A DNA stretch of 40,051 nt from positions 1-40,051 of the forward strand of contig CASGHK010000052.1 in NCBI GenBank assembly GCA_949320185.1, written 5' to 3'. The position numbers and the translations under genes are program-made. Positions 31,849 to 39,790 of the stretch are shown here, piece by piece. Under the pieces are notes generated by a model. That model ran no database searches. It was given only the letters and a program-made list of their open reading frames with translations, and was not told the origin of the DNA. Each line of letters opens with the position of its first letter. Position 1 is the stretch's first letter. Origin of the DNA: an uncultured Methanomicrobiales archaeon. Its GTDB lineage: Archaea; Halobacteriota; Methanomicrobia; Methanomicrobiales; Methanospirillaceae.

Positions 31849-32445
31849 CTAGAGGCGCCGGATCAGCTCCCGGGCTGCCCGGATCTGCCGGTCCCCTCCC
31901 TCCTCGGCGGGGAAGCCGTGCCCCGGGTAGATCCCGTGCACTTCGAGGGCGGCGAGGCGGTCGAGTGAACGGGCGAGAGCCTCGAGAGAACCGCCGGGGA
32001 AGTCGTACCGGCCAAAACAGCCGTCCGAGAAGACGGTGTCGCCCGAGATGAGATCGCCCGTCGCCTCGTCGTGGAGACAGCAGGACCCGGGGGTGTGGCC
32101 CGGGGTGTGCACCACCCGGAGCCCCTCCACCAGGTCCCCGTCGCGAAGGAGGAGGTCGGGGAGGATGCCGGGCGGGCGGGCGCCGAAGTGAGACGAAAGA
32201 GAGTAGGACTCGTCGATAAGCGCCGGCGCATCCGCCTCGTGGATCGCGACTTGGGCGTTGCACATGTGGGCGATCTCCCGTACGTGGGCGGTGTGGTCGT
32301 GGTGGCCGTGGGAGAGGACGATCACCTCGATCTCGTCCCGGAAGGGCTCGACCGCCATCGGCAGGACGCCCGCGTCGACGAGGACGGAACCGGTGATATA
32401 GGCATTTGCGAACATCCCGCGCCCGTGAATCCATCGGATCGGCAT
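31849..32445 (-). CDS. MBL-fold metallo-hydrolase (glyoxalase II-like)
   Basis: A 198-residue β-lactamase-fold hydrolase. The binuclear metal site is complete: SHGHHDHTAHV (motif HxHxDH), the His in HTPGHTPGS, the Asp in LISGDTVFSDG, and the closing His in GIYPGHGFPAEE. The substrate cannot be predicted, thioesters such as S-lactoylglutathione-type compounds being the common class. ATG 32445 is a near-leaderless start, with a divergent promoter shared with thiC. First gene of an operon with DUF123 and the sensor kinase. Confidence 0.9.
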   Translation of the reverse strand: MPIRWIHGRGMFANAYITGSVLVDAGVLPMAVEPFRDEIEVIVLSHGHHDHTAHVREIAHMCNAQVAIHEADAPALIDESYSLSSHFGARPPGILPDLLLRDGDLVEGLRVVHTPGHTPGSCCLHDEATGDLISGDTVFSDGCFGRYDFPGGSLEALARSLDRLAALEVHGIYPGHGFPAEEGGDRQIRAARELIRRL

Positions 32446-32480
32446 ACAACCATATAACGACCGCGGGCCATATCCTGTTT
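32446..32480. promoter_or_regulatory. Interleaved divergent promoters of the MBL operon and thiC
   Basis: Only 35 bases separate two start codons. CATATAAC (32451-32458) is 26 bases ahead of thiC ATG 32481, and CATATCC (32469-32475), read on the minus strand, is 27 bases ahead of the MBL ATG 32445. Each box lies nearer the other gene, so the two polymerases would exclude each other. There is no room for a TPP riboswitch. Confidence 0.55.
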
Positions 32481-33764
32481 ATGCACCGCCTGATCGAGGA
32501 CTGCCTCGGGTCCGTGCCCGAGGTGGCCCACGCCATCGCCCGTGACGAGGGGCTCGTCCCCCGCCGCGTGGCCCGGGCGATTGCCCGCGGCCGGATCGTG
32601 GTCCCGGCCAACCCGCGGCGGGAGCACCGGCTCTGTGCGATCGGCGAGGGCTGCCGTGTCAAGGTGAACGTAAATATCGGGACCTCGGGCACGCGCTGCG
32701 ACCCGGCGCTGGAACTCGAGAAGGCCCGGGCAGCGCTCGACGAGGGGGCGGACGCCCTGATGGACCTCTCGACCGGCGGGGACCTACCTGCGATCCGGCG
32801 GTCGATCCTGGAACTCGACGCCCCGGTGGGGACCGTGCCGATCTACGAGGCCGTCAGAAGGGCAGGGAACGCTGCAGACGTTGACGGAGACCTCATCTTC
32901 CGGGTGATCCGCGAGCACTGCCGTGAGGGGGTCGACTTCCTGACCCTGCACTGCGGCGTGAACGAGGACGCATACCGGGCACTGGTCGACGACCCGCGGG
33001 TGATGGGTGTGGTCTCCCGAGGGGGCGCGTTCCACACGGTGATGATGGCGGAGCGGGGTGAGGAGAACCCGCTCTATGCCGAGTTCGATTACCTCTGCGA
33101 GATCCTGCGCGAGTACGGCGTGGTCCTCTCGCTCGGTGACGGGATGCGGCCCGGGTGCTGGTCGGATGCCGAGCGGCTCGCGAAGGCGACCGAGTACCTG
33201 ACCCTTGGACGGCTCGCGAAGCGGGCCCTCACTGCTGGAGTCGAGCGGATGATCGAGGGCCCGGGGCACATGCCCCTCGACCAGGTGGGGTACAACGTGC
33301 GGATGATCAAGGAGCTGACCGACGACGCACCGCTCTACCTGCTCGGTCCGCTGGTGACCGACCTCGCGCCGGGATACGACCACGTGGTCGGAGCGATCGG
33401 CGGGGCGGTTGCCTGCCAGCACGGGGCCGACTTCCTCTGCATGGTCTCGCCGGCCGAGCACCTGGCCCTGCCCGATCGTGAGGACATCGTGGAAGGAACC
33501 CGCGTAGCCCGCCTCGCAGCCCATGTCGGGACCCTCTCCCGCCTCCCCTCCGGGTCCGCCGCCCGTCAGGAGGCACGGATGGGCGACGCCCGCCGCCGGC
33601 TCGACTGGGAGGAGCAGTTCCGCCTCTCCCTCTTCCCAGCCCACGCACGGCGGATTCACGAGCGAGACGGGGTCCTGGAGACCTGCTCTATGTGCGGGGA
33701 TCTCTGCGCCGTCCGCCTCGCGGGGGACCTGCTCCCGAAGCCGGAACCGCGCCCTTCCGAGTGA
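32481..33764 (+). CDS. thiC: Phosphomethylpyrimidine synthase ThiC
   Basis: ThiC is a radical SAM enzyme that rearranges AIR (the product of PurM) into the hydroxymethylpyrimidine phosphate of thiamine. The 427-residue protein has the family signatures VNVNIGTSGT, DLSTGGD, VGTVPIYEA, SRGGAF, SLGDGMRPGC, IEGPGHMPLDQV and LGPLVTDLAPGYDHV. The cluster motif near the end is CSMCGDLC, spaced C-x2-C-x3-C, one residue shorter than the familiar C-x2-C-x4-C. It lacks the N-terminal extension of bacterial ThiC. ATG 32481 is leaderless by its TATA position. The neighbouring purM, purF and purE belong to the same pathway upstream but not to this operon. Confidence 0.95.
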   Translation: MHRLIEDCLGSVPEVAHAIARDEGLVPRRVARAIARGRIVVPANPRREHRLCAIGEGCRVKVNVNIGTSGTRCDPALELEKARAALDEGADALMDLSTGGDLPAIRRSILELDAPVGTVPIYEAVRRAGNAADVDGDLIFRVIREHCREGVDFLTLHCGVNEDAYRALVDDPRVMGVVSRGGAFHTVMMAERGEENPLYAEFDYLCEILREYGVVLSLGDGMRPGCWSDAERLAKATEYLTLGRLAKRALTAGVERMIEGPGHMPLDQVGYNVRMIKELTDDAPLYLLGPLVTDLAPGYDHVVGAIGGAVACQHGADFLCMVSPAEHLALPDREDIVEGTRVARLAAHVGTLSRLPSGSAARQEARMGDARRRLDWEEQFRLSLFPAHARRIHERDGVLETCSMCGDLCAVRLAGDLLPKPEPRPSE

Positions 33765-33809
33765 GGCACCGCCGCCGTACTTATCTTTTCCGGGGGACCA
33801 CCCTTGTCT

Positions 33810-34667
33810 ATGGTCTCCCGTCTCCTGCCCTGCCTCCTGCTTGCCCTGGCCGCCGTGCTCGCGGCCGGTTGTGCCTCGCTTCCCGGTTCGACCCCCGGGA
33901 ACCCGGCTGTTCCGACGACGGGCGCACCGCTCGTCGACGCCGACCCCGCGACGGTGCTGGCCGCGATCGTCGGCGACGTGAACACGACGCTCGCCGAGAT
34001 GGACGCGAATGTCGCGACGGCCGCCGCCGAGATGGGCCGTGCAGGCCTTTCGGGGCCGGACGCGAACGCTTCGCTCGAGCGGGTGGCTGCCTTCTCGCCG
34101 CACGTCGCGGACGCGATCTCGATCGATCCCACAGGGAGGGTTGTCGCGGCGATGCCCGTGGAGTACAGCCGCATTATTGGAACGAGCCTGGCGAACCAGA
34201 CCCACGTCCAGGAGGTGTTGAAGGACCGGCGGCCGCTGGTCTCGCCGGTCTTCACTGCGACCGAAGGGTTCGACGCGGCCGTGCTGCAGCACCCCGTCAG
34301 CGGGGCCGACGGGTCGTTCATGGGGATCGTCTCGGTGGTCTTCGACCCGTCGATGCTGCTCGCCGACCGGATCGACCGGTCGGTCTCCGGGACGACGCTC
34401 ACAGCGTGGGCGATGCAGACGGACGGGCGCGTCCTCTTCGACCCCGACCTCGATGAGATCGGGAAGAACGTGCTGACGGACCCCTCGTACGCGTCCCACA
34501 CCGAGCTCCTGGCACTCGCCCGGCGGATGGCGACCGAGCCGTCGGGCTCCGGCACGTACTCCTTCAACGCGACGGGCGGCGGACCGGTGGTTACGAAGCA
34601 GGCGACCTGGGGGACGGCGGGCATCCACGAGACCGGCTGGCGGGTGGTCGTGGTCCGCGAGGGCTGA
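33810..34667 (+). CDS. Lipoprotein with Cache-like sensor domain
   Basis: A 285-residue exported lipoprotein. The signal sequence MVSRLLPCLLLALAAVLAAG ends in the lipobox LAAG-Cys, so Cys21 should be the lipid anchor, followed by a Pro/Thr/Gly-rich spacer to about residue 45. The rest resembles an extracellular PDC/Cache domain: a long helix (ATVLAAIVGDVNTTLAEMDANVATAAAEM), then DAISIDPTGRVVAAMPVEYSRIIGTSLANQ, and FMGIVSVVFDPSMLLADRI. No kinase or methyl-accepting domain follows, so it is a binding protein only. ATG 33810 lies about 26 bases from a CTTATC box; TTG 33804 is an alternative. Confidence 0.8.
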   Translation: MVSRLLPCLLLALAAVLAAGCASLPGSTPGNPAVPTTGAPLVDADPATVLAAIVGDVNTTLAEMDANVATAAAEMGRAGLSGPDANASLERVAAFSPHVADAISIDPTGRVVAAMPVEYSRIIGTSLANQTHVQEVLKDRRPLVSPVFTATEGFDAAVLQHPVSGADGSFMGIVSVVFDPSMLLADRIDRSVSGTTLTAWAMQTDGRVLFDPDLDEIGKNVLTDPSYASHTELLALARRMATEPSGSGTYSFNATGGGPVVTKQATWGTAGIHETGWRVVVVREG

Positions 34668-34754
34668 CCTTTGGTCTTTCGCTCCCCTTCTCGACAGGGG
34701 CGTGGCGGTCCCATCCCTCCACGTTTTGTCATACACCGAATTTTCGTATCGAAA

Positions 34755-34905
34755 CTATTATTAGATTCAAAGTGAACCTACCCTAATCGCGCGTGGAGTG
34801 ACAGACTCTCTTTCGCGGCGGTGTTGCCGGGCGCCGAGCCACCCCTTCGCGCGGGGACAGCGAACCAATAGTTCCGCTCCGGAGCGGAGCGGCTGGAGGA
34901 AGGAG
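34755..34905 (+). promoter_or_regulatory. Promoter and long leader of the modular β-helix protein
   Basis: CTATTATTA (34755-34763) suggests transcription from about 34790, leaving a leader of about 115 bases, whereas most genes in the window look leaderless. The leader contains the perfect palindrome CCGCTCCGGAGCGG (34874-34887), six bases ahead of a strong GGAGGAAGGAG ribosome binding site. Upstream, TTTCG-TAT-CGAAA (34742-34754) is a small inverted repeat. A translational or binding-site control is possible. Confidence 0.4.
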
Positions 34906-37671
34906 ATGTCATCCACGACCAACCGAGAAGGGCGCCGAAGCGGGCCCCTGGGAACCGCAGCCATGCTATTCTGCCTGAGCCTCTTCGTGCTCGGCACACT
35001 GCCGGCGTTGGCCGGCGCTGGAGACGTGACTAGTGAACCTCGTACCACCCTCGGGATCGGGCTCGTGATCAGCCAGCCCGGGAGTTACACCCTCGACCAC
35101 GATCTCGCGGGCGAGGCATACGGGGTGGCGATCGAGAGCTCCGACGTCCTGCTCGACGGGATGGGCCACGCGGTGACGGCCACGAACGGCACTGCTGTCT
35201 ACCTCAGCGGTTCGTCTGAGGGCCCGATCTCGAATGTGACCGTCCGGAACCTCTCCGCTCACGGGAGCCGTACCGGGGTGTACATCGGGCGGGTGAACGG
35301 CACGGTGATCGAGGACGTCCTCGCCGAGCAGAACGGGCTCGGGCTCGGGTGCGGGTATGCCGCGATGGGCGGCGCCGAGCACGTGGTCGTCCGCGATTCG
35401 GTGATCCGGGAGAACGAGGGAGCCGGGATCAGCCTGTCCTACCCAAGCGACGGAGTGACGATCGAGGGCTGCACTGTGACACGGAACGGACGGGGGATCG
35501 AGAGTGACCTGTCCGGCCGACTGGAAGAGAACCTCCTGGTCGACTCGGAGATCGCGGAGAATGCCGCGTTCGGAGTCTCGGCGAAGGAGAGCGGTCTCGT
35601 CCTCCGGGGCTGCACGGTCCGGGAGAACGGTGGGAACGGGATCGAGCTCGAGCACGCGAGAGCGGAGATCTTCGGGAACCGGATCGAGACGAATGCCGGA
35701 ATTGGCGTCTCCTCGTCCGATCGGGGCGCCTCCAACATCACATCGAACGTGATCGCCGGGAACGGCCAGGGGGTCAGCCTGGGCGGTGACTGGGCGAGCC
35801 GGCTCGTGAACAACCACCTGGATAACATCGATAACGGCTTTTTCGGGCCGGTCGAGGTCGGGATGCTGAATATCACGAAGTCACCGGGGCCGAACATCGT
35901 CGGGGGTCCGTTTATCGGCGGAAACTACTGGGCGCACCCGAACGGGACCGGTTTCTCCCAGACCCACCCCGACACCGACGGCGACGGGTTCTGCGACGAG
36001 CCCTACGTCGTCAATATTGAGGAAGGGGTGACCGACCACCTGCCGCTCGCGATGCCGGACACCACGCCGGGGCCGATCGGGGGGGATAAGGGCTACTTCC
36101 TTGTCTCCACGGTGCCGGCGGGTGCCCAGGTGTTTCTCGTGGATCTCTCGGGAACGCGGTACCCGGTGGGGAACACCTCGGCGGGCGCTCTCAACGTCAC
36201 GGTCTACCTGACCGCAACACCGATCCGGGCGGTTGTCGCCACCCTCCCGGGGTATAAGGATGCAGTCTTCAACGTCACCCAGTACCCGCCGAGGGGCGGG
36301 ACGATCCCGGTCAGCCTCGTGCTCGAGAAGGCAGGGGGTGGAACAGTGCCCTATCGGACGCACGAGGTGCCGTGCCGGGTCGAGGCGGAGGACTACGACC
36401 TGGGCGGTGAGGGCGTCGCGTATCACGACACCACGCCGGGTAACGCCGGCGGGGCGTATCGATCGGACGACGTGGATATCGAGCGGACGGCGGGGCTTGC
36501 GACGCCGAACATCGGCTGGATCCGGAACGGTGAGCACCTCTGTTATACCGTGAACGTCTCCCGCCCCGGGGACTACCTGGTCTCGCTTCGCGTCGCGAGC
36601 CCGAACAGCGCCCAGTTCGTGGAGGTCGACGTCGACGGGGCCCGCTCGATTGCGTACCGGGTCCCGAACACCGGGTCGTTCGGCCGGTACGTAACCGTCA
36701 CCCTGGGCTCAACGTTCGACTTCCCTCCCTGGTCCACGCCCGGGGTGACGGTCACGCAGACCCCGATGCCGACGGCGACGGGGATAGAGAGCCAGCTGAT
36801 CCCGTTCTACCTCTCTGCGGGCACCCATGTGGTGACGCTCCAGTTCAAGAGTGACGGTCAGAACATCGACTGGCTCGAGCTGACGCGTGCCGGCACGACG
36901 CCGACGCCAGGCGTGCCCTATCCCGCACCCCACTCTGTGCCCGGGCGTGTCGAGTCCGAGGACTACGATACCGGCGGGTTCGCCGACGCCACTGTGGCGA
37001 ACGAGGGAGGGGCATACCGGAACGACGCGGTCGATATCGAGCGCGGCGGCTCGAACTTCAACGTCGGCTGGATCCGTCCTGAGGAGTACCTGGTCTACTC
37101 GGTCGACACGGGGAGCGACGACGACTTCGTCATCGGCTTCAGGGTGGCGAACCCCGGGACGGCGAAGAGAATGACCGTATCTGTGAACGACGCGGCACAG
37201 ATCCTGCAGATCCCGTCGACCGGTTCGTTCGGCACCTGGACGACGGTCACGCTCCCAGCCGTCCGGATGCACGCGGGCCGGAACACGGTCAGGGTCGAGA
37301 CGGGCGTCTCAAGCTCGTTCAACCTGGACTACATGGAGTTCAGAAGGGCCGGGACGCAGCCCCCGACCACGGTGATCACGACGCCGACGACGCCCGCGCC
37401 GTCCGGCGGGGCCACCTTCACGGCGTCGCCGGTGACGGTTCCGAAGGGCGGCAGCGTGAAGTTCTCGGTGATTCCGGCGAGCGGGAAGACCGTGAAGTCG
37501 GCCTGGTGGTCGTTCGACGCTGTGGGGCACATGAACACCTGGAACTCCCGCGTCGTGAACCCGAGCTTCTACTACCCGGCGAAGGGGACCTTCTCGCCGC
37601 TGGTGAAGCTGACCTACACGGACGGGTCGACCGAGACCGTCCAGCGGACGGGCTACGTCAGGGCGACCTGA
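34906..37671 (+). CDS. Secreted β-helix/PEGA-like/two-CBM/PKD protein
   Basis: A 921-residue exported modular protein. Signal peptide: a hydrophobic stretch (LGTAAMLFCLSLFVLGTLPALAG) after a charged N-terminus. β-helix at about 45-340, closing with GPNIVGGPFIGGNYW and DTDGDGFCDEPY. A PEGA-like β-domain (about 395-475; GYFLVSTVPAGAQVFL). First CBM6/35-like module (about 485-660; RVEAEDYDLGGEGVAYHD), interrupted by a TVTQTPMPTATG insert; second module (about 675-825; RVESEDYDTGG). Thr/Pro linker, then a PKD-like domain to the end. No catalytic domain is recognised; it probably binds glycans at the cell surface. ATG 34906 follows a GGAGGAAGGAG ribosome binding site. Confidence 0.87.
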   Translation: MSSTTNREGRRSGPLGTAAMLFCLSLFVLGTLPALAGAGDVTSEPRTTLGIGLVISQPGSYTLDHDLAGEAYGVAIESSDVLLDGMGHAVTATNGTAVYLSGSSEGPISNVTVRNLSAHGSRTGVYIGRVNGTVIEDVLAEQNGLGLGCGYAAMGGAEHVVVRDSVIRENEGAGISLSYPSDGVTIEGCTVTRNGRGIESDLSGRLEENLLVDSEIAENAAFGVSAKESGLVLRGCTVRENGGNGIELEHARAEIFGNRIETNAGIGVSSSDRGASNITSNVIAGNGQGVSLGGDWASRLVNNHLDNIDNGFFGPVEVGMLNITKSPGPNIVGGPFIGGNYWAHPNGTGFSQTHPDTDGDGFCDEPYVVNIEEGVTDHLPLAMPDTTPGPIGGDKGYFLVSTVPAGAQVFLVDLSGTRYPVGNTSAGALNVTVYLTATPIRAVVATLPGYKDAVFNVTQYPPRGGTIPVSLVLEKAGGGTVPYRTHEVPCRVEAEDYDLGGEGVAYHDTTPGNAGGAYRSDDVDIERTAGLATPNIGWIRNGEHLCYTVNVSRPGDYLVSLRVASPNSAQFVEVDVDGARSIAYRVPNTGSFGRYVTVTLGSTFDFPPWSTPGVTVTQTPMPTATGIESQLIPFYLSAGTHVVTLQFKSDGQNIDWLELTRAGTTPTPGVPYPAPHSVPGRVESEDYDTGGFADATVANEGGAYRNDAVDIERGGSNFNVGWIRPEEYLVYSVDTGSDDDFVIGFRVANPGTAKRMTVSVNDAAQILQIPSTGSFGTWTTVTLPAVRMHAGRNTVRVETGVSSSFNLDYMEFRRAGTQPPTTVITTPTTPAPSGGATFTASPVTVPKGGSVKFSVIPASGKTVKSAWWSFDAVGHMNTWNSRVVNPSFYYPAKGTFSPLVKLTYTDGSTETVQRTGYVRAT

Positions 37672-37684
37672 GCTCCCTCCGTTT

Positions 37685-38224
37685 TCAGACCACGTTCGCT
37701 GCGACGTCCGGATCGACCTCGAACGCGACCTCGTTCCGCCTGAGGAAGCCCGGGGTCATCGGCGCGTTGTAGCGCATCAGAAACGGTTCCCCCTTCGTCG
37801 GCACACTGCCCCGTTCCAGGGTGGCGAGGAGGCGTGAGCGGGCCGCCTCGACGTCCTCTCGCCCTGCGTGACCGCTGAAGCGGACCACGGCAAGGACACG
37901 GGCAGGCACCGCCTCGATCCGCACCTTTTCGTCCGTCGGCTCCGGCACCTCTCCCGGTTTCATCCCCGGCGGCATCACGAACGACATGCTCCCGGGGGCG
38001 GTGATCATCGGCGCCGTCATCGCGAGGTGTTCGGCCGTGATCACCGGTGCGGTCATCGGGATCTCGCGCCGGGCCCGGTTTGCCCCGTTGATGAAGGCGA
38101 AGAGGTGTTGGAACCCGCGGTCATCCCCGCTGTCGTTCACCGTCGCAAGCACCAGCGGCGGGTACCGCCGGAACTCCACCTCTCCGTCCTGGCCCATCAC
38201 CTCGTACGCTATGGTCTGTGTCAT
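37685..38224 (-). CDS. SOUL heme-binding family protein
   Basis: A 179-residue protein of the SOUL/HBP family. Signatures: YEVMGQDGEVEFRRYPPLVLATV at the start, GFQHLFAFINGANRARREIPMTAPVI, SMSFVMPPGMKPGEVPEPTDEKVRI, and MRYNAPMTPGFLRRNEVAFEV at the end. The family binds heme or related tetrapyrroles in animals and plants; in archaea the ligand is unproved. ATG 38224 begins the conserved region; the frame further upstream is the shadow of the next gene. It follows the DUF523/DUF1722 gene on the same strand after 61 bases. Confidence 0.92.
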   Translation of the reverse strand: MTQTIAYEVMGQDGEVEFRRYPPLVLATVNDSGDDRGFQHLFAFINGANRARREIPMTAPVITAEHLAMTAPMITAPGSMSFVMPPGMKPGEVPEPTDEKVRIEAVPARVLAVVRFSGHAGREDVEAARSRLLATLERGSVPTKGEPFLMRYNAPMTPGFLRRNEVAFEVDPDVAANVV

Positions 38225-38285
38225 GACCGGTCGACCCGAGGGAGTATGCCGGCTCCTGCCGGATGCCGATTTCGGTGCGCCTCTT

Positions 38286-39296
38286 TCAGTCCTCTTCTCC
38301 GGTCGCCCCCTGTTTGCGCCAGAGATCCCGGCCCCTCCCGGTCGCTTCCGCGGGCAGGAGGGCGAGTTCTGGCGGAAACGGGGCGAAGAAGGTCTGGTCG
38401 ACCAGGCTCGGTTCGTTGAACCGGATCGTCCAGGAGCGGAGCAGGTCCCGCGGCTCGGCGAGATACGCGTGGCCCGCACGGTATCGCTCGATCAGCCTGA
38501 GGCAGTGCGCCCGCTCCTCGTCCGAGACGCGCCCGCGGAAGTGGCCCAGGGTGTGGAGGAGGACGTCGATATTTGCGGTGTGGCGCGGCGCCCGTGCGAG
38601 GGCGGCGCCGAGCATCTCGCGATAGCGGGCGAAGAGTTCTTCGGCCGGCACCCGTGCCCGCGCGGCAAGAAGCCGCCCCATCTCGCCTGTCCGCGCGCGG
38701 TGGCATGCGCCGAGGTAGAGCTTGTTGTTTCCGTGGAACCGTGCGAGGTCCTCGGGGTCGGCGCCGGACTCGACCTGGCGAAAGGCGGCGAGGGTGAAGA
38801 TGGCGGCGAGGAAGGCGTCGCGGATCCTGGCGTTGCCGAGCCGGAGTTCGTCTTCGACCGGAAGGTCGGGGAAGCGGCGGATCACCTCGCGGGCGAAGAA
38901 GCCGGCCGACCTCCCGATCGGTGCCGACCTTCCCGCTGACGGGTAGACCCTGACCCCCCCCGGTCCCGAGGTCGGGGACCCGCCTTTCAGCAGGAACCCA
39001 TCGAGCGGGGGCAACCGGTCGAGGAAGCCGGAGGTGAAGGACTGCATCTCGCCCGTGACGTCCCGTCCTGTCGCGGGCTGGACGAGGTGGTCCCCGTCGT
39101 TTCCGCGGACGATCCGGACCGTCTCCCGGGGAATACCGAGGCCGATCTCGACCTCGGGGCAGACCGGGATGCAGTCCGCAACCGGGCGGAGCGCCGCGAC
39201 GAGCGGCGATGGTATCCGCGCGCCGTCGTACCGGCAGGCATCGAACTCCAGACAGCGGCTCACGACGAGCCGGGGACGGGCATAATGTCGCTCCAT
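38286..39296 (-). CDS. DUF523/DUF1722 two-domain protein
   Basis: A 336-residue protein. Residues 1-155 form a DUF523 domain (SRCLEFDACRYDG, then DCIPVCPEVEIGLGIPRE and LLKGGSPTSGPGGVRVY); this domain is related to TudS thiouracil desulfidase, which holds a 4Fe-4S cluster by three cysteines; Cys15, Cys21 and Cys46 are candidates, but activity here is inferred. Residues about 195-310 are DUF1722 (HGNNKLYLGACHRARTGEMGRLLA, then TANIDVLLHTLGHF). The DUF523-DUF1722 fusion is known in bacteria and archaea. It starts at ATG 39296, 38 bases after purE; a TATA-like TTAAG overlaps the purE stop. Confidence 0.88.
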   Translation of the reverse strand: MERHYARPRLVVSRCLEFDACRYDGARIPSPLVAALRPVADCIPVCPEVEIGLGIPRETVRIVRGNDGDHLVQPATGRDVTGEMQSFTSGFLDRLPPLDGFLLKGGSPTSGPGGVRVYPSAGRSAPIGRSAGFFAREVIRRFPDLPVEDELRLGNARIRDAFLAAIFTLAAFRQVESGADPEDLARFHGNNKLYLGACHRARTGEMGRLLAARARVPAEELFARYREMLGAALARAPRHTANIDVLLHTLGHFRGRVSDEERAHCLRLIERYRAGHAYLAEPRDLLRSWTIRFNEPSLVDQTFFAPFPPELALLPAEATGRGRDLWRKQGATGEED

Positions 39297-39334
39297 CCTG
39301 GCATCACCTGTCCGTCGCTCTCGCGTGCTCCGAC

Positions 39335-39742
39335 TTAATGACCACCCATCCGCCCGGCGCCAGCCTCGAGGATCCGCACCGCGAGCCAGGCCGCGTTCTC
39401 ACCGTTGTCGATACCGACACAGGCGACGGGCACGCCCTTCGGCATCTGCACGGTCGAGAGGAGGGCGTCGAGCCCGCCGAGCGTCCCGGAGACGGGTACG
39501 CCGATTACGGGACACTCGGTCCGGGACGCGACAACGCCGGGGAGCGCCGCTGCGAGCCCGGCGATACAGATGAAGACCCGGGCATCCGAACCCTTGACGT
39601 AGGCCTCGAGGGCGTCGGGATCCCGGTGAGCGGAGATCACCTGGTAGTCGTAGCTCAGTCCCTGTTCCTCCAGCACGGCGATCGCTCTCCGGGCGATCGC
39701 GTCGTCCGAGGCGGACCCGGCGATGACGGCGACGTCGACCAT
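39335..39742 (-). CDS. purE: N5-carboxyaminoimidazole ribonucleotide mutase (PurE)
   Basis: PurE moves or adds the carboxyl group to form CAIR in purine synthesis. The 135-residue protein begins [17 protein letters not shown] (the GS-x-SD phosphate loop), has [16 protein letters not shown] (the catalytic His of SAHR), [16 protein letters not shown] and [29 protein letters not shown]. From sequence alone, class I mutase and class II carboxylase are hard to separate. ATG 39742 is nearly leaderless with a TATA box at 39768-39775. It diverges from the aminotransferase gene. Confidence 0.95.
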   Translation of the reverse strand: MVDVAVIAGSASDDAIARRAIAVLEEQGLSYDYQVISAHRDPDALEAYVKGSDARVFICIAGLAAALPGVVASRTECPVIGVPVSGTLGGLDALLSTVQMPKGVPVACVGIDNGENAAWLAVRILEAGAGRMGGH

Positions 39743-39790
39743 CGGGGAGAGTATATGCCCCGTCGACACATAAAGTTGAGACGAATCGTC
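39743..39790. promoter_or_regulatory. Interleaved divergent promoters of purE and aminotransferase
   Basis: In a 48-base gap, GTATATG (39751-39757) is placed for the plus-strand gene (start near 39780, ATG 39791), and CTTTATGT (39775-39768, minus strand) for purE (start near 39745). As at thiC, each box lies nearer the opposite gene, so the promoters cross. Confidence 0.45.

Noticed and set aside
32446-32480. TPP riboswitch ahead of thiC
   Set aside because: Only 35 bases separate thiC from the divergent gene and the start appears leaderless.
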